Source of the DNA: Thermoanaerobacter kivui | GTDB lineage: Bacteria > Bacillota > Thermoanaerobacteria > Thermoanaerobacterales > Thermoanaerobacteraceae | Reading direction: 5' to 3' | DNA length: 64,000 nt | NCBI RefSeq assembly: GCF_000763575.1 | Contig: NZ_CP009170.1 | Location: 2,133,501-2,197,500 of the forward strand | Shown here: one piece after another, positions 1 through 9,043 of the stretch | How the letters are laid out: the number at the start of each line of letters is the position of its first letter | How positions within the stretch are numbered: position 1 is the stretch's first letter | The notes under the pieces: generated by a model | Databases searched by the model: none | Told to the model about the DNA's origin: nothing | Seen by the model: the letters and a program-made list of their open reading frames with translations, nothing else | Program-made: the position numbers and the translations under genes

Positions 1-2
1 CA

Positions 3-1117
<1,115 letters not shown>

Positions 1118-1134
1118 ACATCTTTCGGTAAACT

Positions 1135-1200
1135 AAAGAGACGATAGCAAGTCGGTGCTGTGGAAGGACATACATCCAGCTATCGTCTCTTTTATTTATG
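1135..1200 (+). terminator. Long hairpin terminator after the GltA/NfnB-like gene
   Basis: A perfect 14-bp inverted repeat (1135-1148 with 1179-1192, arm AAAGAGACGATAGC) has a 30-nt loop and is followed by TTTATTT. It sits 18 bp after the end of the frameshifted oxidoreductase frame. Confidence 0.7.
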
Positions 1201-1203
1201 AAT

Positions 1204-1295
1204 TTATCGTTTTGCCTGCTCATTTATTTCCTGTTCAGCAATCGTTTTTAAAATTTTGTTGCTTGCATCTATTAATAAAAGCTACCTTCTATTTT
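1204..1295 (-). pseudogene. Relic of a lipoprotein C-terminus (paralogue of the 7394-8578 gene)
   Basis: The minus strand reads LLLIDASNKILKTIAEQEIN before a stop at 1204, preceded by an in-frame stop. The C-terminus of the lipoprotein encoded at 7394-8578 is LLLVDANNKVLKKIAEQQLK, so this is a clear homologue reduced to about 30 codons. No start codon or signal peptide remains. It shows that this lipoprotein family once had another copy at the left side of the window. Confidence 0.7.
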
Positions 1296-1367
1296 GCATC
1301 TTTCAAAAGCAAAAAGCCGCCTTTAGGCTAACTCATTATTCCTTTACTACCCATTGCTTTATTCATC

Positions 1368-3080
1368 TCACTTCAATTGGAATAATTTGTAGATTTCATG
1401 AACTTCATAAGTGTTTATTACATCTTTTGCCTCTAACCAGCCTTTTCTAGCAATTCCCACCCCATACTTTATATCATTTAAGCCCTCTACGCCATGGGCA
1501 TCAGGACATATCGCAAGTTTTACTCCTTTTTCTTTTGCATGCTTTACATACCGCCAGTCTAAGTCAAGCCTATAAGGGGTTGCGTTTATCTCAATTATCT
1601 TGCCATAATGGCCTGCTGCTTCTATCACTTCATATATATCGATTTCATAACTGTCTCTCGCTAAAAGAAGCCTTCCTGTGACATGCCCTATTATAGTTGT
1701 ATATTTATTTTCTATGGCTTTTATAATTCTCTTTGTCATGTCTTCTTTGCTCATCCTAAAATTTGAATGAATAGAAGCAATCACAAAATCGAATTGTTTT
1801 AATATTTCTTCTTCATAATCTAAAGAACCATCAGGCAGTATATCAGACTCTATTCCTTTAAATATGACTATATCGTTATATTTCTTACTTAACTCTTCTA
1901 TTTCCTCCCATTGCCTTACTAAGTCTTCTTCTTTGAGTCCTCCTGCATAAAAAGCAGATTTGCTGTGGTCTGTGATGCCTATATACTTATACCCAAATTT
2001 TCTCGCCGCCTCTACCATTTCTACAAGAGTATTAGTCCCATCACTGTAAGTCGTATGAACGTGGAAAACTCCTTTTATATCTTTTTCTTCTATTAATTTC
2101 GGAAGCTCACCTTTTTCTGCCGCTTCTATTTCTCCCATGTTTTCTCTTAATTCAGGAGGAATATATAAAAGTCCTAATTTATTAAATACCTCCTCTTCGC
2201 TTTTACATTCTATAAGTTTGTCTCCTTTAAAAAGGCCGTATTCATTCATTTTGATACCCATTTGCTTCGCCTTATGCCTCATTGCAGTATTGTGCTCTTT
2301 GCTGCCTGTAAAGTGGTGAAGTGCATAAGGAAATTCTTTTTCCGTTACAACTCTTAAATCTGTATTTATACCCGACTTTAAAGTGACACTGGTTTTTGTA
2401 TCTCCTTTTGCTATAACTTCCCTTACATCTTGGTAATTTACAAAGGCTTCCATAACTTTTGAGGAATCTGATGCCGCAGCCAAAATATCAATATCTTTTA
2501 CTATCTCTTTTTTCCTTCGTAAACTACCTGCAATTTCCGTCACTAATGCAGTTTTAGTCATATCTAAATATTCCTTTAATTTAAGCGCTTCTGTGTAAGC
2601 TTCTGGATATAAATGCTGACCGCTGAATTGCTTTACAAACTGTATCCCTTCCAAAATTTTCTTTTGAGTTTTTTCCCCAAAACCCGCAAGGTCTATCAAT
2701 CTATTTTCTATACAAGCATATTCCAACTCTCTAATTGTGGTAATATTCAATTTTTCGTATATAGTCTTTATCTTTTTTGGACCAAGACCGGGAATTTTAA
2801 GCATTTCAACAAGCCCTTCAGGAATAGAGGCTTTTAAATCCTCATAATATTTCATTTTACCTGTTAAAACTAGCTCCGTAATCTTTTTATTAATTGCCTC
2901 CCCTATCCCTTTTATGTCTTTTAATCTATCCTCTTTAACAAGGATTTCTATATCTTCATCTAATAATTCTATTGTCCTCGCAGCATTATAATAAGCTCTC
3001 GACTTAAAAGGATTTTCCCCTTTAAGCTCCAGCAATAACCCTATATTGTTTAAAACATTCGCAATCTCTTTTTTATCCAT
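1368..3080 (-). CDS. polX: DNA polymerase/3'-5' exonuclease PolX
   Basis: This 570-residue protein has the full PolX layout. N-terminal helix-hairpin-helix segments (GIGEAINKKI, IPGLGPKKIKTI) bind DNA. The family-X nucleotidyltransferase core carries GSLRRKKEIVKDIDILAA with its metal-binding Asp pair. A C-terminal PHP phosphoesterase domain contains HVHTTYSDG, ITDHS and CPDAHG. The family does gap-filling synthesis and 3'-5' exonuclease work in base excision repair. I chose ATG at 3080 because GGGGAAG lies just upstream; a GTG seven codons earlier would overlap that site. It is monocistronic, between two terminators. Confidence 0.95.
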   Translation of the reverse strand: MDKKEIANVLNNIGLLLELKGENPFKSRAYYNAARTIELLDEDIEILVKEDRLKDIKGIGEAINKKITELVLTGKMKYYEDLKASIPEGLVEMLKIPGLGPKKIKTIYEKLNITTIRELEYACIENRLIDLAGFGEKTQKKILEGIQFVKQFSGQHLYPEAYTEALKLKEYLDMTKTALVTEIAGSLRRKKEIVKDIDILAAASDSSKVMEAFVNYQDVREVIAKGDTKTSVTLKSGINTDLRVVTEKEFPYALHHFTGSKEHNTAMRHKAKQMGIKMNEYGLFKGDKLIECKSEEEVFNKLGLLYIPPELRENMGEIEAAEKGELPKLIEEKDIKGVFHVHTTYSDGTNTLVEMVEAARKFGYKYIGITDHSKSAFYAGGLKEEDLVRQWEEIEELSKKYNDIVIFKGIESDILPDGSLDYEEEILKQFDFVIASIHSNFRMSKEDMTKRIIKAIENKYTTIIGHVTGRLLLARDSYEIDIYEVIEAAGHYGKIIEINATPYRLDLDWRYVKHAKEKGVKLAICPDAHGVEGLNDIKYGVGIARKGWLEAKDVINTYEVHEIYKLFQLK

Positions 3081-3129
3081 TTTATACTTCCCCTTTAGCA
3101 CACAAAATCTTTAGTACATTATACCACAG

Positions 3130-3166
3130 AAAAAATAAAAAATAGAGGATTAAATATAGCCTCTCT
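3130..3166 (-). terminator. Terminator of the sigY-type operon
   Basis: On the minus strand AGAGAGG and CCTCT arms (3144-3164) are followed by a T-rich run (TATTTTTTATTTTTT). It lies after the last operon gene and a REP hairpin, and before polX. Confidence 0.6.
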
Positions 3167-3172
3167 TTATAA

Positions 3173-3199
3173 AAGACAAGGGGACGGTTCTTTTGTCTT
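3173..3199. repeat. REP-like hairpin
   Basis: A copy of the dispersed hairpin found about a dozen times in this window. AAGACAAGGGGAC pairs with the TTCTTTTGTCTT arm around a short CGG loop. It sits between the last sigY-operon gene and its terminator. Confidence 0.75.
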
Positions 3200-3254
3200 A
3201 TTCCAATATGAAACAAAAAAACCATCTCCTTGTTCGGGAAGAAGTTATATTATT

Positions 3255-4001
3255 TCAATTTTGTTTCATTATTTTCATTGTAAATATGAACAATATTATG
3301 CAATATAGTATTGCCGATATAATTGTAGTTAAATTATTTTCTGTACTAAAGGAATTCGCAAGTGAGATTAAGTTGTAGGGAATAAATTTAGCTATTTTAT
3401 CAATATTTACTAATATTGCTGAGACTATATGAAGTATTAATACTGATAATGCAGCTATTATACCTTTTTTCAAAATGCTACTCAAAAATATAAGCAATGT
3501 TATTGTGAAAATATAATAAGTTGACATTAAGATAGATGATATTAATATTTTATTGAAAGCTATGACGTTGTTATGGAAAAGTGTTGTTGCGTAATAGTAG
3601 TTAATAGCAAATCCAGTTATTATGAAAATTGACAAAGTAACGGAATAATGAAGTATTTTTGATATGACAATAGCTGAAAGGTTAGCACCTTTAGAATAAG
3701 GGAATACTAATTTTTGTGAAGACACTTCTTCACTTAGGGTTCCCATGAGTGTTAAAAGCACTATCAGTAATGATATTTGATTTAAATCCTTTATATAATT
3801 TTGTACTGCAGATTTCATATCAATTTGTATTAAAGAAGCTAAATCACCATTTATTTCATTTTTAAGCATTTCTGGAAGCAATTTAAGGATTATAGGATCA
3901 AGTATAGCAAATAGAACAATGCCAATTAGAAGTATTAGATATTTGTAATGCCTCCACGATTCTATTATTTCCTTTTTCAGATATGCTTTAAAGGTGTTCA
4001 T
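3255..4001 (-). CDS. yxlG: ABC-2 type permease, YxlG-like, of the sigY-type operon
   Basis: A 248-residue integral membrane protein with about six hydrophobic segments and an N-terminal cytoplasmic stretch (FKAYLKKEIIESW) typical of ABC-2 permeases. It overlaps the ATPase gene by 14 bp, so the two are translationally coupled and form one transporter. It is the last gene of an operon whose order matches B. subtilis sigY-yxlC-yxlD-yxlE-yxlF-yxlG. The symbol rests on that synteny, not on strong sequence recognition. The substrate is unknown. Confidence 0.8.
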   Translation of the reverse strand: MNTFKAYLKKEIIESWRHYKYLILLIGIVLFAILDPIILKLLPEMLKNEINGDLASLIQIDMKSAVQNYIKDLNQISLLIVLLTLMGTLSEEVSSQKLVFPYSKGANLSAIVISKILHYSVTLSIFIITGFAINYYYATTLFHNNVIAFNKILISSILMSTYYIFTITLLIFLSSILKKGIIAALSVLILHIVSAILVNIDKIAKFIPYNLISLANSFSTENNLTTIISAILYCIILFIFTMKIMKQN

Positions 4002-4914
4002 TTTGCTTCACCATCCTTATAAATATGTCCTCTAGAGTATTTTCTCTTCTTTGCAGTGATATAACAGGTATACTAAGTTTTGATATTTCATTGAGGATAT
4101 TCTTTTTTGCTGCTTCAATGTCATTTACGTAAATACTTATAATATCATTCTCTATTTTAATATCATCAATCCATTTTACATTATTAAGTTTTTCTTCAGC
4201 ATTGGTAGGTAAATTTTCAAAGACAATATCATACACAGGCTGAATATATTTTTGCTTTAATTCTTTTAATCTTCCTGAAAAGATAATTTTACCTTTATCA
4301 AGTATGCCAACATAGTCGCAAACTCTCTCAGCATCACTTAATATATGGGTAGATAAGAATATGGTTTTTCCATTTTTCTTCATTTCCAAGATTTGATTAA
4401 GTATATCATATCTGCTTTCTGGATCTAAGGCAGATGTAGGTTCATCTAAAAAAATTATTTCAGGGTTATCTAAAAGAGCCACCGCCAGTCCTAATTTTTG
4501 CTTCATTCCTCTTGAATAACCTTGTATTTTTTTGTTGGCGGCTTCTTTTAATTTAACTGTATTAAGGAGTTCTTCCACTTCTGTGCTAGCTTTTTGATGA
4601 GGAATACCTCTTATTTTGCTTATAAAATACAGGTATTCGCTGCCAGTCATGTAGTTATAAAAAGTAGGATTTTCAGGAAGGTATCCTATTTCGTCAATTA
4701 GTTTCCTATTATTTCTATTTAACATTTTACCATTTATATATATTTCTCCCTCATCATAATCAATAAGCCCTGTTAAAATGTTCATTGTGGTAGTTTTACC
4801 AGCACCATTTCGCCCTAATAAGCCGTAAATATTTCCTTTTTCAACTTCAAAACTTATCCCTTTTAAAACTTCATATTTACCGTATTTTTTTGTTAGATTA
4901 AAAACTTTTATCAT
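3988..4914 (-). CDS. yxlF: ABC transporter ATP-binding protein, YxlF-like
   Basis: A 308-residue ABC ATPase with Walker A (GLLGRNGAGKTTT), Q-loop region (GYLPENPTFYNY), signature (YSRGMKQKLG), Walker B (IIFLDEPTSALDP) and H-loop (LSTHIL). The extra C-terminal domain of about 90 residues is usual for ABC-2 exporter ATPases of the NatA/CcmA type. It pairs with the permease that overlaps its 3' end. One base separates it from the upstream small membrane protein gene. In B. subtilis the equivalent genes help control SigY activity; the same role is inferred here. Confidence 0.88.
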   Translation of the reverse strand: MIKVFNLTKKYGKYEVLKGISFEVEKGNIYGLLGRNGAGKTTTMNILTGLIDYDEGEIYINGKMLNRNNRKLIDEIGYLPENPTFYNYMTGSEYLYFISKIRGIPHQKASTEVEELLNTVKLKEAANKKIQGYSRGMKQKLGLAVALLDNPEIIFLDEPTSALDPESRYDILNQILEMKKNGKTIFLSTHILSDAERVCDYVGILDKGKIIFSGRLKELKQKYIQPVYDIVFENLPTNAEEKLNNVKWIDDIKIENDIISIYVNDIEAAKKNILNEISKLSIPVISLQRRENTLEDIFIRMVKQNEHL

Positions 4915-4915
4915 G

Positions 4916-5122
4916 TTATTCTCTCTCCCTGCCTATAGTTAAAAATATCAAGCAACCTAATATTTCTCCAAAGATTATAATTAAAAACCATGCCCATTTT
5001 GGAAGATATTTAACTTTGTCTTTTGAAAGTCTGTAAATTGAAAATACAGTAAGTCCTAACTGGATTATAGCTAAAGGAAGAAGTAGTTTTATTAATTCAG
5101 GATTGCTTAATTTATCAATCAT
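4916..5122 (-). CDS. yxlE: Small PLDc_N-domain membrane protein, YxlE-like
   Basis: A 68-residue protein with two transmembrane segments (LLLPLAIIQLGLTVFSIY; WAWFLIIIFGEILGCLIFL) around a short polar loop, ending in a basic tail. This is the PLDc_N (phospholipase D N-terminal-like) fold of YxlD/YxlE, which act with the anti-sigma factor in B. subtilis. It sits tightly between the zinc-ribbon protein gene and the ABC ATPase gene. The assignment rests on fold and gene order. Confidence 0.75.
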   Translation of the reverse strand: MIDKLSNPELIKLLLPLAIIQLGLTVFSIYRLSKDKVKYLPKWAWFLIIIFGEILGCLIFLTIGRERE

Positions 5123-5141
5123 TAATCTAGACCTCCTCAGA

Positions 5142-5474
5142 TTATTTTAATTTTGTTGAACATTCAGGACAGTATTTCCAATCATCTTTTATTTCGGCTC
5201 CACATTTTGGACATGTTTTCTTTAAAGAAGTACCACAATAAGGACAGAATTTGTAATCATTTCTTACTGTTTTTCCACAATTAGGACATTTAAGATATCC
5301 ATACCTTGTTACAAAAAGGTATATGATTAAAGAGGTAGGTATATTTAGGAGTCCAAAAATCCCCCATACCCAGTAGTATTTTTCACCACGTTTTTTTGCA
5401 TCCATAAAAATCCATAAAGCTTGAAGAAATAATAGGGGTATTACAATTATTAAAATTAATGTGTTTTTGGACAT
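5142..5474 (-). CDS. Membrane protein with double zinc ribbon, in the YxlD position
   Basis: 110 residues. The N-terminal half has two hydrophobic segments around MDAKKRGEKYYWVW, a PLDc_N-like arrangement like YxlD. The C-terminal half adds two four-cysteine zinc ribbons: Cys 63, 66, 77, 80 and Cys 88, 91, 102, 105. B. subtilis YxlD is a short protein without such ribbons, so this looks like a fusion of the small membrane module with a metal-binding cytoplasmic tail. It is encoded 4 bp after the anti-sigma factor gene. A role in anti-sigma function is likely but inferred. Confidence 0.75.
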   Translation of the reverse strand: MSKNTLILIIVIPLLFLQALWIFMDAKKRGEKYYWVWGIFGLLNIPTSLIIYLFVTRYGYLKCPNCGKTVRNDYKFCPYCGTSLKKTCPKCGAEIKDDWKYCPECSTKLK

Positions 5475-5478
5475 TTTA

Positions 5479-5895
5479 TCATCTCCTTGAAGTCTTTAAT
5501 TTGTAAAAGGGTATTAAGATTAATGGCAGATTGAAATAAAGGAAAATTTGCGTGTATAGTAGCAACCTAAGATCCAGATTTGCCATAAATAATACTGATG
5601 ATATTAAGAAAATTATTGATGTGGTTATAAAAATAAGCAATTCAAGTCTATCTTTTCGTTTATTTCTTATTTGCTCTGCCTTTTCTATAATTTCTGCGAT
5701 ATTTACTTGCAAGTCTGACATATCAATTTTAACATCTAAGGTATCCATGTAATTTAATGTTAGTTTTAAATTTTTTTTGAATGTATAACAGTCATTGCAA
5801 TTTTCAATATGTGAAATTACTTCTGTATTGTCACTAAGTTCATTGTAGTGAATATCAATTATTTTGTCTTGTATTTTTTTACATTCTCTTTTCAC
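5479..5895 (-). CDS. yxlC: Zinc-finger anti-sigma factor, YxlC-like
   Basis: 138 residues. The N-terminal domain has Cys5 and the H-x3-C-x2-C motif (His29, Cys33, Cys36) of zinc-binding anti-sigma (ZAS/zf-HC2) proteins. A central helical region is followed by two transmembrane helices from about residue 85. Its start overlaps the stop of the ECF sigma gene by 4 bp, so the pair is translationally coupled. It should hold the sigma factor at the membrane. Confidence 0.85.
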   Translation of the reverse strand: MKRECKKIQDKIIDIHYNELSDNTEVISHIENCNDCYTFKKNLKLTLNYMDTLDVKIDMSDLQVNIAEIIEKAEQIRNKRKDRLELLIFITTSIIFLISSVLFMANLDLRLLLYTQIFLYFNLPLILIPFYKLKTSRR

Positions 5896-6422
5896 AATAT
5901 ACCCCTTCTTCCCATTTCTGACATTATTTCTTTTATAGCATTGTGTAAACGTGACCGTACTGTGCCAACAGAGCAGTCCATTATTTTCGCAATTTCTTGG
6001 TATTTATATCCATAATAGTGTTTTAAAATGAATACTGCTCTTTTCTCATAAGGCAGTTTCATTAAAATATTCATTAGTTCGCTGTATTGAATATTTGTCA
6101 TAGCGGTCTCTTCTACATCTTCTTCAGTATTTGAAAATATTTCTTCTACAAGTTCAATATTTTTGTGTTTTTTTAAATAATCTTTAAATGTATTAGTTGC
6201 GATTTTTAAAAGCCATGTTGAGAACTTGACTTCAGGAGTAAAATTTTTAATATTTAAAATAGCTTTGAGCATTGTTTCCTGTACTATATCCTGGGCAAGC
6301 ATCGGTTTACCTGTCATTTTAATGCAATATCCTAATAAAGTATTATAGTTTTGGGAGAGTAACTCATTTAGAGCATATTTATTACCATTTTTTGCTTTAT
6401 ATATTAGTTCTTTCTCTTCCAT
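5892..6422 (-). CDS. sigY: ECF RNA polymerase sigma factor, SigY-like
   Basis: A 176-residue sigma-70 family protein with region 2 (LGYCIKMTG..LAQDIVQETMLKA and FSTWLLKIATNTFKDYL) and region 4 (YKYQEIAKIMDCSVGTVRSRLHNA) but no region 1 or 3, as in ECF factors. The following genes encode a ZAS anti-sigma factor, two small membrane proteins and an ABC transporter, matching the B. subtilis sigY operon. ATG at 6422 is preferred over the GTG one codon before. A matching ECF-type promoter lies upstream, suggesting autoregulation. In B. subtilis SigY is linked to SP-beta/sublancin maintenance; whether that holds here is unknown. Confidence 0.88.
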   Translation of the reverse strand: MEEKELIYKAKNGNKYALNELLSQNYNTLLGYCIKMTGKPMLAQDIVQETMLKAILNIKNFTPEVKFSTWLLKIATNTFKDYLKKHKNIELVEEIFSNTEEDVEETAMTNIQYSELMNILMKLPYEKRAVFILKHYYGYKYQEIAKIMDCSVGTVRSRLHNAIKEIMSEMGRRGIL

Positions 6423-6447
6423 CACCTGCCCACCCTTCTACAAATTA

Positions 6448-6472
6448 AACGCGTGACTAAGTAAAAAGTTCA
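6448..6472 (-). promoter_or_regulatory. Predicted ECF (SigY-type) autoregulatory promoter
   Basis: On the minus strand a -35 element TGAAC (6472-6468) and a -10 element CGTT (6451-6448) are 16 bp apart, directly upstream of the sigma gene. TGAAC/CGTC-like elements are typical of ECF sigma factors of this group. Confidence 0.6.
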
Positions 6473-6597
6473 TAATTTTATTTCATCAAAAACTGGTTAT
6501 TTATAAGTGTATTGTGAAGAATTGTTTTAGTAATAGGATATATGTTGTATAATGATATAAAGGATTTTATTATAATAATTTTCTGGAGGAAAGTTTA

Positions 6598-7176
6598 ATG
6601 AAATTATTATTGAGGTTTATAGGGATTTTAATAGTAATTTTTGTTACAGTGGTAATAACATTAGAATATCAGATAATTTCTTTTTCACTTTATGAAAAAC
6701 CAAAAAAATCTGATGTGATAATAGTTTTAGGCTGTGCAGTATATGGAAAGACGCCAAGTCCTTTTTTCAAAGAAAGGCTTGATGAGGCTTTGAGACTTTA
6801 TAAAGAAGGGTATGGTAAGTATATAATAGTCTCTGGAGGAAAAGGTCCTGGAGAGAATATTTCGGAAGCTGAGGCAGGAAAAGAATATCTTTTAAAAAAT
6901 GGCATACCTGAAAAGATTATTTTAACTGATAATAAATCTCTTTCTACATATGAAAATTTATTTTTTTCCAAGAAAATTATGGATAAAAATTCATTAAAAA
7001 CAGCAATAATTATTTCAAATAAATTTCATTTAAAAAGGGCAAGTGTAATAGCAAAGCGTATTGGAATAGATGCAAGTTATTCTGGGGTCTTCTTAAAAAG
7101 ATATATGTTGAGTGATGAAGCTTATGGTTTTTTACGTGAAATACCTGCACTTTTATATACATATTTAAAGGAATGA
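6598..7176 (+). CDS. YdcF/SanA-type DUF218 membrane protein
   Basis: 192 residues. One N-terminal transmembrane helix (residues 4-24) is followed by a DUF218 domain with the typical motifs VIIVLGCAVYG, RLDEALRLY, IIVSGG and STYENLFFSK. The family includes YdcF and SanA, envelope proteins of poorly known function. A clear GGAGG lies 11 bp before the ATG. It is divergent from the sigY operon and ends near an inverted pair of REP hairpins that may act as terminator. Confidence 0.85.
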   Translation: MKLLLRFIGILIVIFVTVVITLEYQIISFSLYEKPKKSDVIIVLGCAVYGKTPSPFFKERLDEALRLYKEGYGKYIIVSGGKGPGENISEAEAGKEYLLKNGIPEKIILTDNKSLSTYENLFFSKKIMDKNSLKTAIIISNKFHLKRASVIAKRIGIDASYSGVFLKRYMLSDEAYGFLREIPALLYTYLKE

Positions 7177-7250
7177 AGAATATGGTTGTCTTTTATTGCA
7201 TCAAAATTAACCGCAATAGCACCATAAAACAGGGCTTTTTCAGCAATTTC

Positions 7251-7296
7251 GGACGGTTCTTTTGTCTGCAGACAAAAGAACCGTCCCCTTTGTCTT
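7251..7296. repeat. Head-to-head pair of REP-like hairpins
   Basis: A perfect 36-bp palindrome (7251-7268 against 7269-7286) made of two REP units in inverted order, followed by CCTTTGTCTT. It lies between the convergent DUF218 gene and the lipoprotein gene and could end transcription from both sides. Confidence 0.8.
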
Positions 7297-7393
7297 CGGA
7301 TAGCCTAAAAAGGCAATAGTACATTAAACCCCTTCCTCACCTTACTCACCTTGCATCAGACTTTCTATTAATATAAAAAATCCACTAATTAGA

Positions 7394-8578
7394 TTACTTT
7401 AGCTGCTGCTCAGCAATTTTTTTTAAAACTTTGTTGTTCGCATCCACTAATAAAAGCTTTACGTTATTTTCTTGTTTTTTGAGCTGTACAATTTTGTTAA
7501 ATCCAATAGCTTGATTCTCGTAAATGTTAAAGCCAAATTCTATATTTGAATTGGGAAGTATATATTTTTCAAAATTCTTTAAAGCTATTGTATTTCCGTT
7601 TTTTGTATCAATCATTTCGGCTTTCCCTTCTTTGTAGAAAATTACGGCAATACTGCCTCTTTTATAAAATAACGGCATGTCATAATTTAAGTTTTCCGAA
7701 GCATTTGGTATTATGGTGTGCTTTGACATTTTTAAATTGATTAAATCCATATCATATGACTTAAATTCTTTATCGTTGGCCGTGATAAAAGTAACCACAT
7801 CCCCGTTTTTCCTCACCAATAAGCTGGGCTTATCTAATGAAGCTATCTCTTTTTCATTTCCATTTTTATCTATTTTATATATTTTTGTTGTCTTTATATT
7901 TATGTTCTTGTACAAATATATGTTTCCATTTTCGTCCACATATAGCAAATACCCATTTGCAATGAAGGTGGGTTTTCCCTCATTAAGCTTTTTGTATACT
8001 TTTCCTAAGCTTTCAAAATATATCTGATAACTACTACCATTTTTTACTGCTATAACATTTGTAACAGGCATATCTACTTTCACATCATAAGTTTTAAAAG
8101 CAGTCAAATCCACCATCTTGATCGTCATATCGCTGTCCTTTTCATCTTTATCAACATATGCAAAATATTGCTCATTTGGCAGCAGCGAATATTGGCTTGA
8201 AATCATGTACTTAACAGCTGCATACTCTACTGCCAGCTTATTCCCTTTTATTAAATTTACAATGTTTACGGCATAAAACTTGTCTTTGTCAATTTTTCCT
8301 GTCAAAGCATAATTCCCTTCTGTGCTTAACAACATTATGATTTCACCTTTTTTTAAATCAAGTTTTGTGGGAAGTTTATAAAAATTCCCTTTTGACTCTA
8401 AAACCAGGTTTTCTCCATCTTCAATGATGATTTTGTTCTCATCTGCATAAACTAACTTTGGGTCAGAATTTTTAGTGAATTGATACTCCTCCAAATTTGT
8501 ATATTCATTAGAGCAGGATGCCAAAATCAATGACCCTACTATTAACACTGTCAATAAAAAATACCTCATCCTTTTCAT
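7394..8578 (-). CDS. Lipoprotein with probable beta-propeller repeats (intact member of a local family)
   Basis: 394 residues with a lipoprotein signal peptide ending LILASC (cleavage before Cys22). The rest is rich in beta-strand stretches with repeated short motifs (YLYKNINIKTTKIYKIDKNG, DKPSLLVRKNGDVVTF, GSIAVIFYKEGKAEMIDTKNG), consistent with a propeller such as TolB-like or DUF5050 domains. No enzyme motif is visible. A second copy at 14389-16551 is disrupted by an insertion sequence, and a C-terminal relic lies at 1204-1295. Function is unknown; surface exposure is inferred. Confidence 0.8.
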   Translation of the reverse strand: MKRMRYFLLTVLIVGSLILASCSNEYTNLEEYQFTKNSDPKLVYADENKIIIEDGENLVLESKGNFYKLPTKLDLKKGEIIMLLSTEGNYALTGKIDKDKFYAVNIVNLIKGNKLAVEYAAVKYMISSQYSLLPNEQYFAYVDKDEKDSDMTIKMVDLTAFKTYDVKVDMPVTNVIAVKNGSSYQIYFESLGKVYKKLNEGKPTFIANGYLLYVDENGNIYLYKNINIKTTKIYKIDKNGNEKEIASLDKPSLLVRKNGDVVTFITANDKEFKSYDMDLINLKMSKHTIIPNASENLNYDMPLFYKRGSIAVIFYKEGKAEMIDTKNGNTIALKNFEKYILPNSNIEFGFNIYENQAIGFNKIVQLKKQENNVKLLLVDANNKVLKKIAEQQLK

Positions 8579-8639
8579 AGCCTCACCTCATAATTTGCAA
8601 AATCTTTAACTGATATATATTACTTCTACATCTCTTTCC

Positions 8640-8706
8640 TAAATTCCTCCTCTGTTTACCAAATTGTAATATTTCTGTAACATTGCTGTAATATTTTTAT
8701 GTTGTA
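8640..8706 (-). repeat. Leader block copy 1 (upstream of the lipoprotein gene)
   Basis: The minus strand carries the block ATTACAGCAATGTTACAG followed by GGTAAACAGAGGAGG. Closely related blocks lie at 19396-19503 and 21822-21895, the latter being the leader of the GAF-LuxR regulator gene. Here the block precedes the lipoprotein gene instead. Confidence 0.65.
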
Positions 8707-8718
8707 CCCTTCCTCTGT

Positions 8719-8937
8719 ATGCCACCTTCACTCCCTTTAGGCATAAGCAGACCTCTTTTATACATCCATCTTCGCAAATTAGAAGAAGCAGGGCTTGTAA
8801 AAGCAAGTATGGAAATATCCAGTGATGGAAAAGCCACAAAATATTATGAATTAACTCATTTTGATATGAGACTAACACCTCAAATGCTTTATGAAATCTC
8901 TAAAGAAATTAATTTAGAAAATGAAAAATCTCAATAA
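8719..8937 (+). pseudogene. N-truncated winged-helix (ArsR/MarR-like) regulator remnant
   Basis: A 72-codon frame reads GISRPLLYIHLRKLEEAGLV, then a wing region (SDGKATKYYEL) and a C-terminal helix. This is the recognition helix and wing of a winged-helix repressor, but the first helices are missing and no ribosome binding site precedes the frame. The break coincides with the end of leader block copy 1, so recombination probably removed the N-terminus. It ends in a strong terminator that contains a REP hairpin. Confidence 0.65.
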
Positions 8938-8939
8938 CG

Positions 8940-8997
8940 AAAACCCTCAGACAAAGTCAGACAAAGGGGACGGTTCCTTTTGTCTGAGGGTTTTTAC
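8940..8997 (+). terminator. Terminator with an embedded REP hairpin
   Basis: AAAACCCTCAGACAAA pairs with TTTTGTCTGAGGGTTTTT, forming a long hairpin with a T run. A full REP unit sits inside at 8958-8986. Confidence 0.8.
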
Positions 8998-9043
8998 TCT
9001 TTTCTACATACTGATCTAAAATAGAAATTCAGCCTCAGCAGTT

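Noticed and set aside
8639-8878. A 79-codon minus-strand frame opposite the winged-helix remnant
   Set aside because: It runs through leader block sequence, has no ribosome binding site and its product is not similar to anything; the plus-strand frame carries a recognisable helix-turn-helix.
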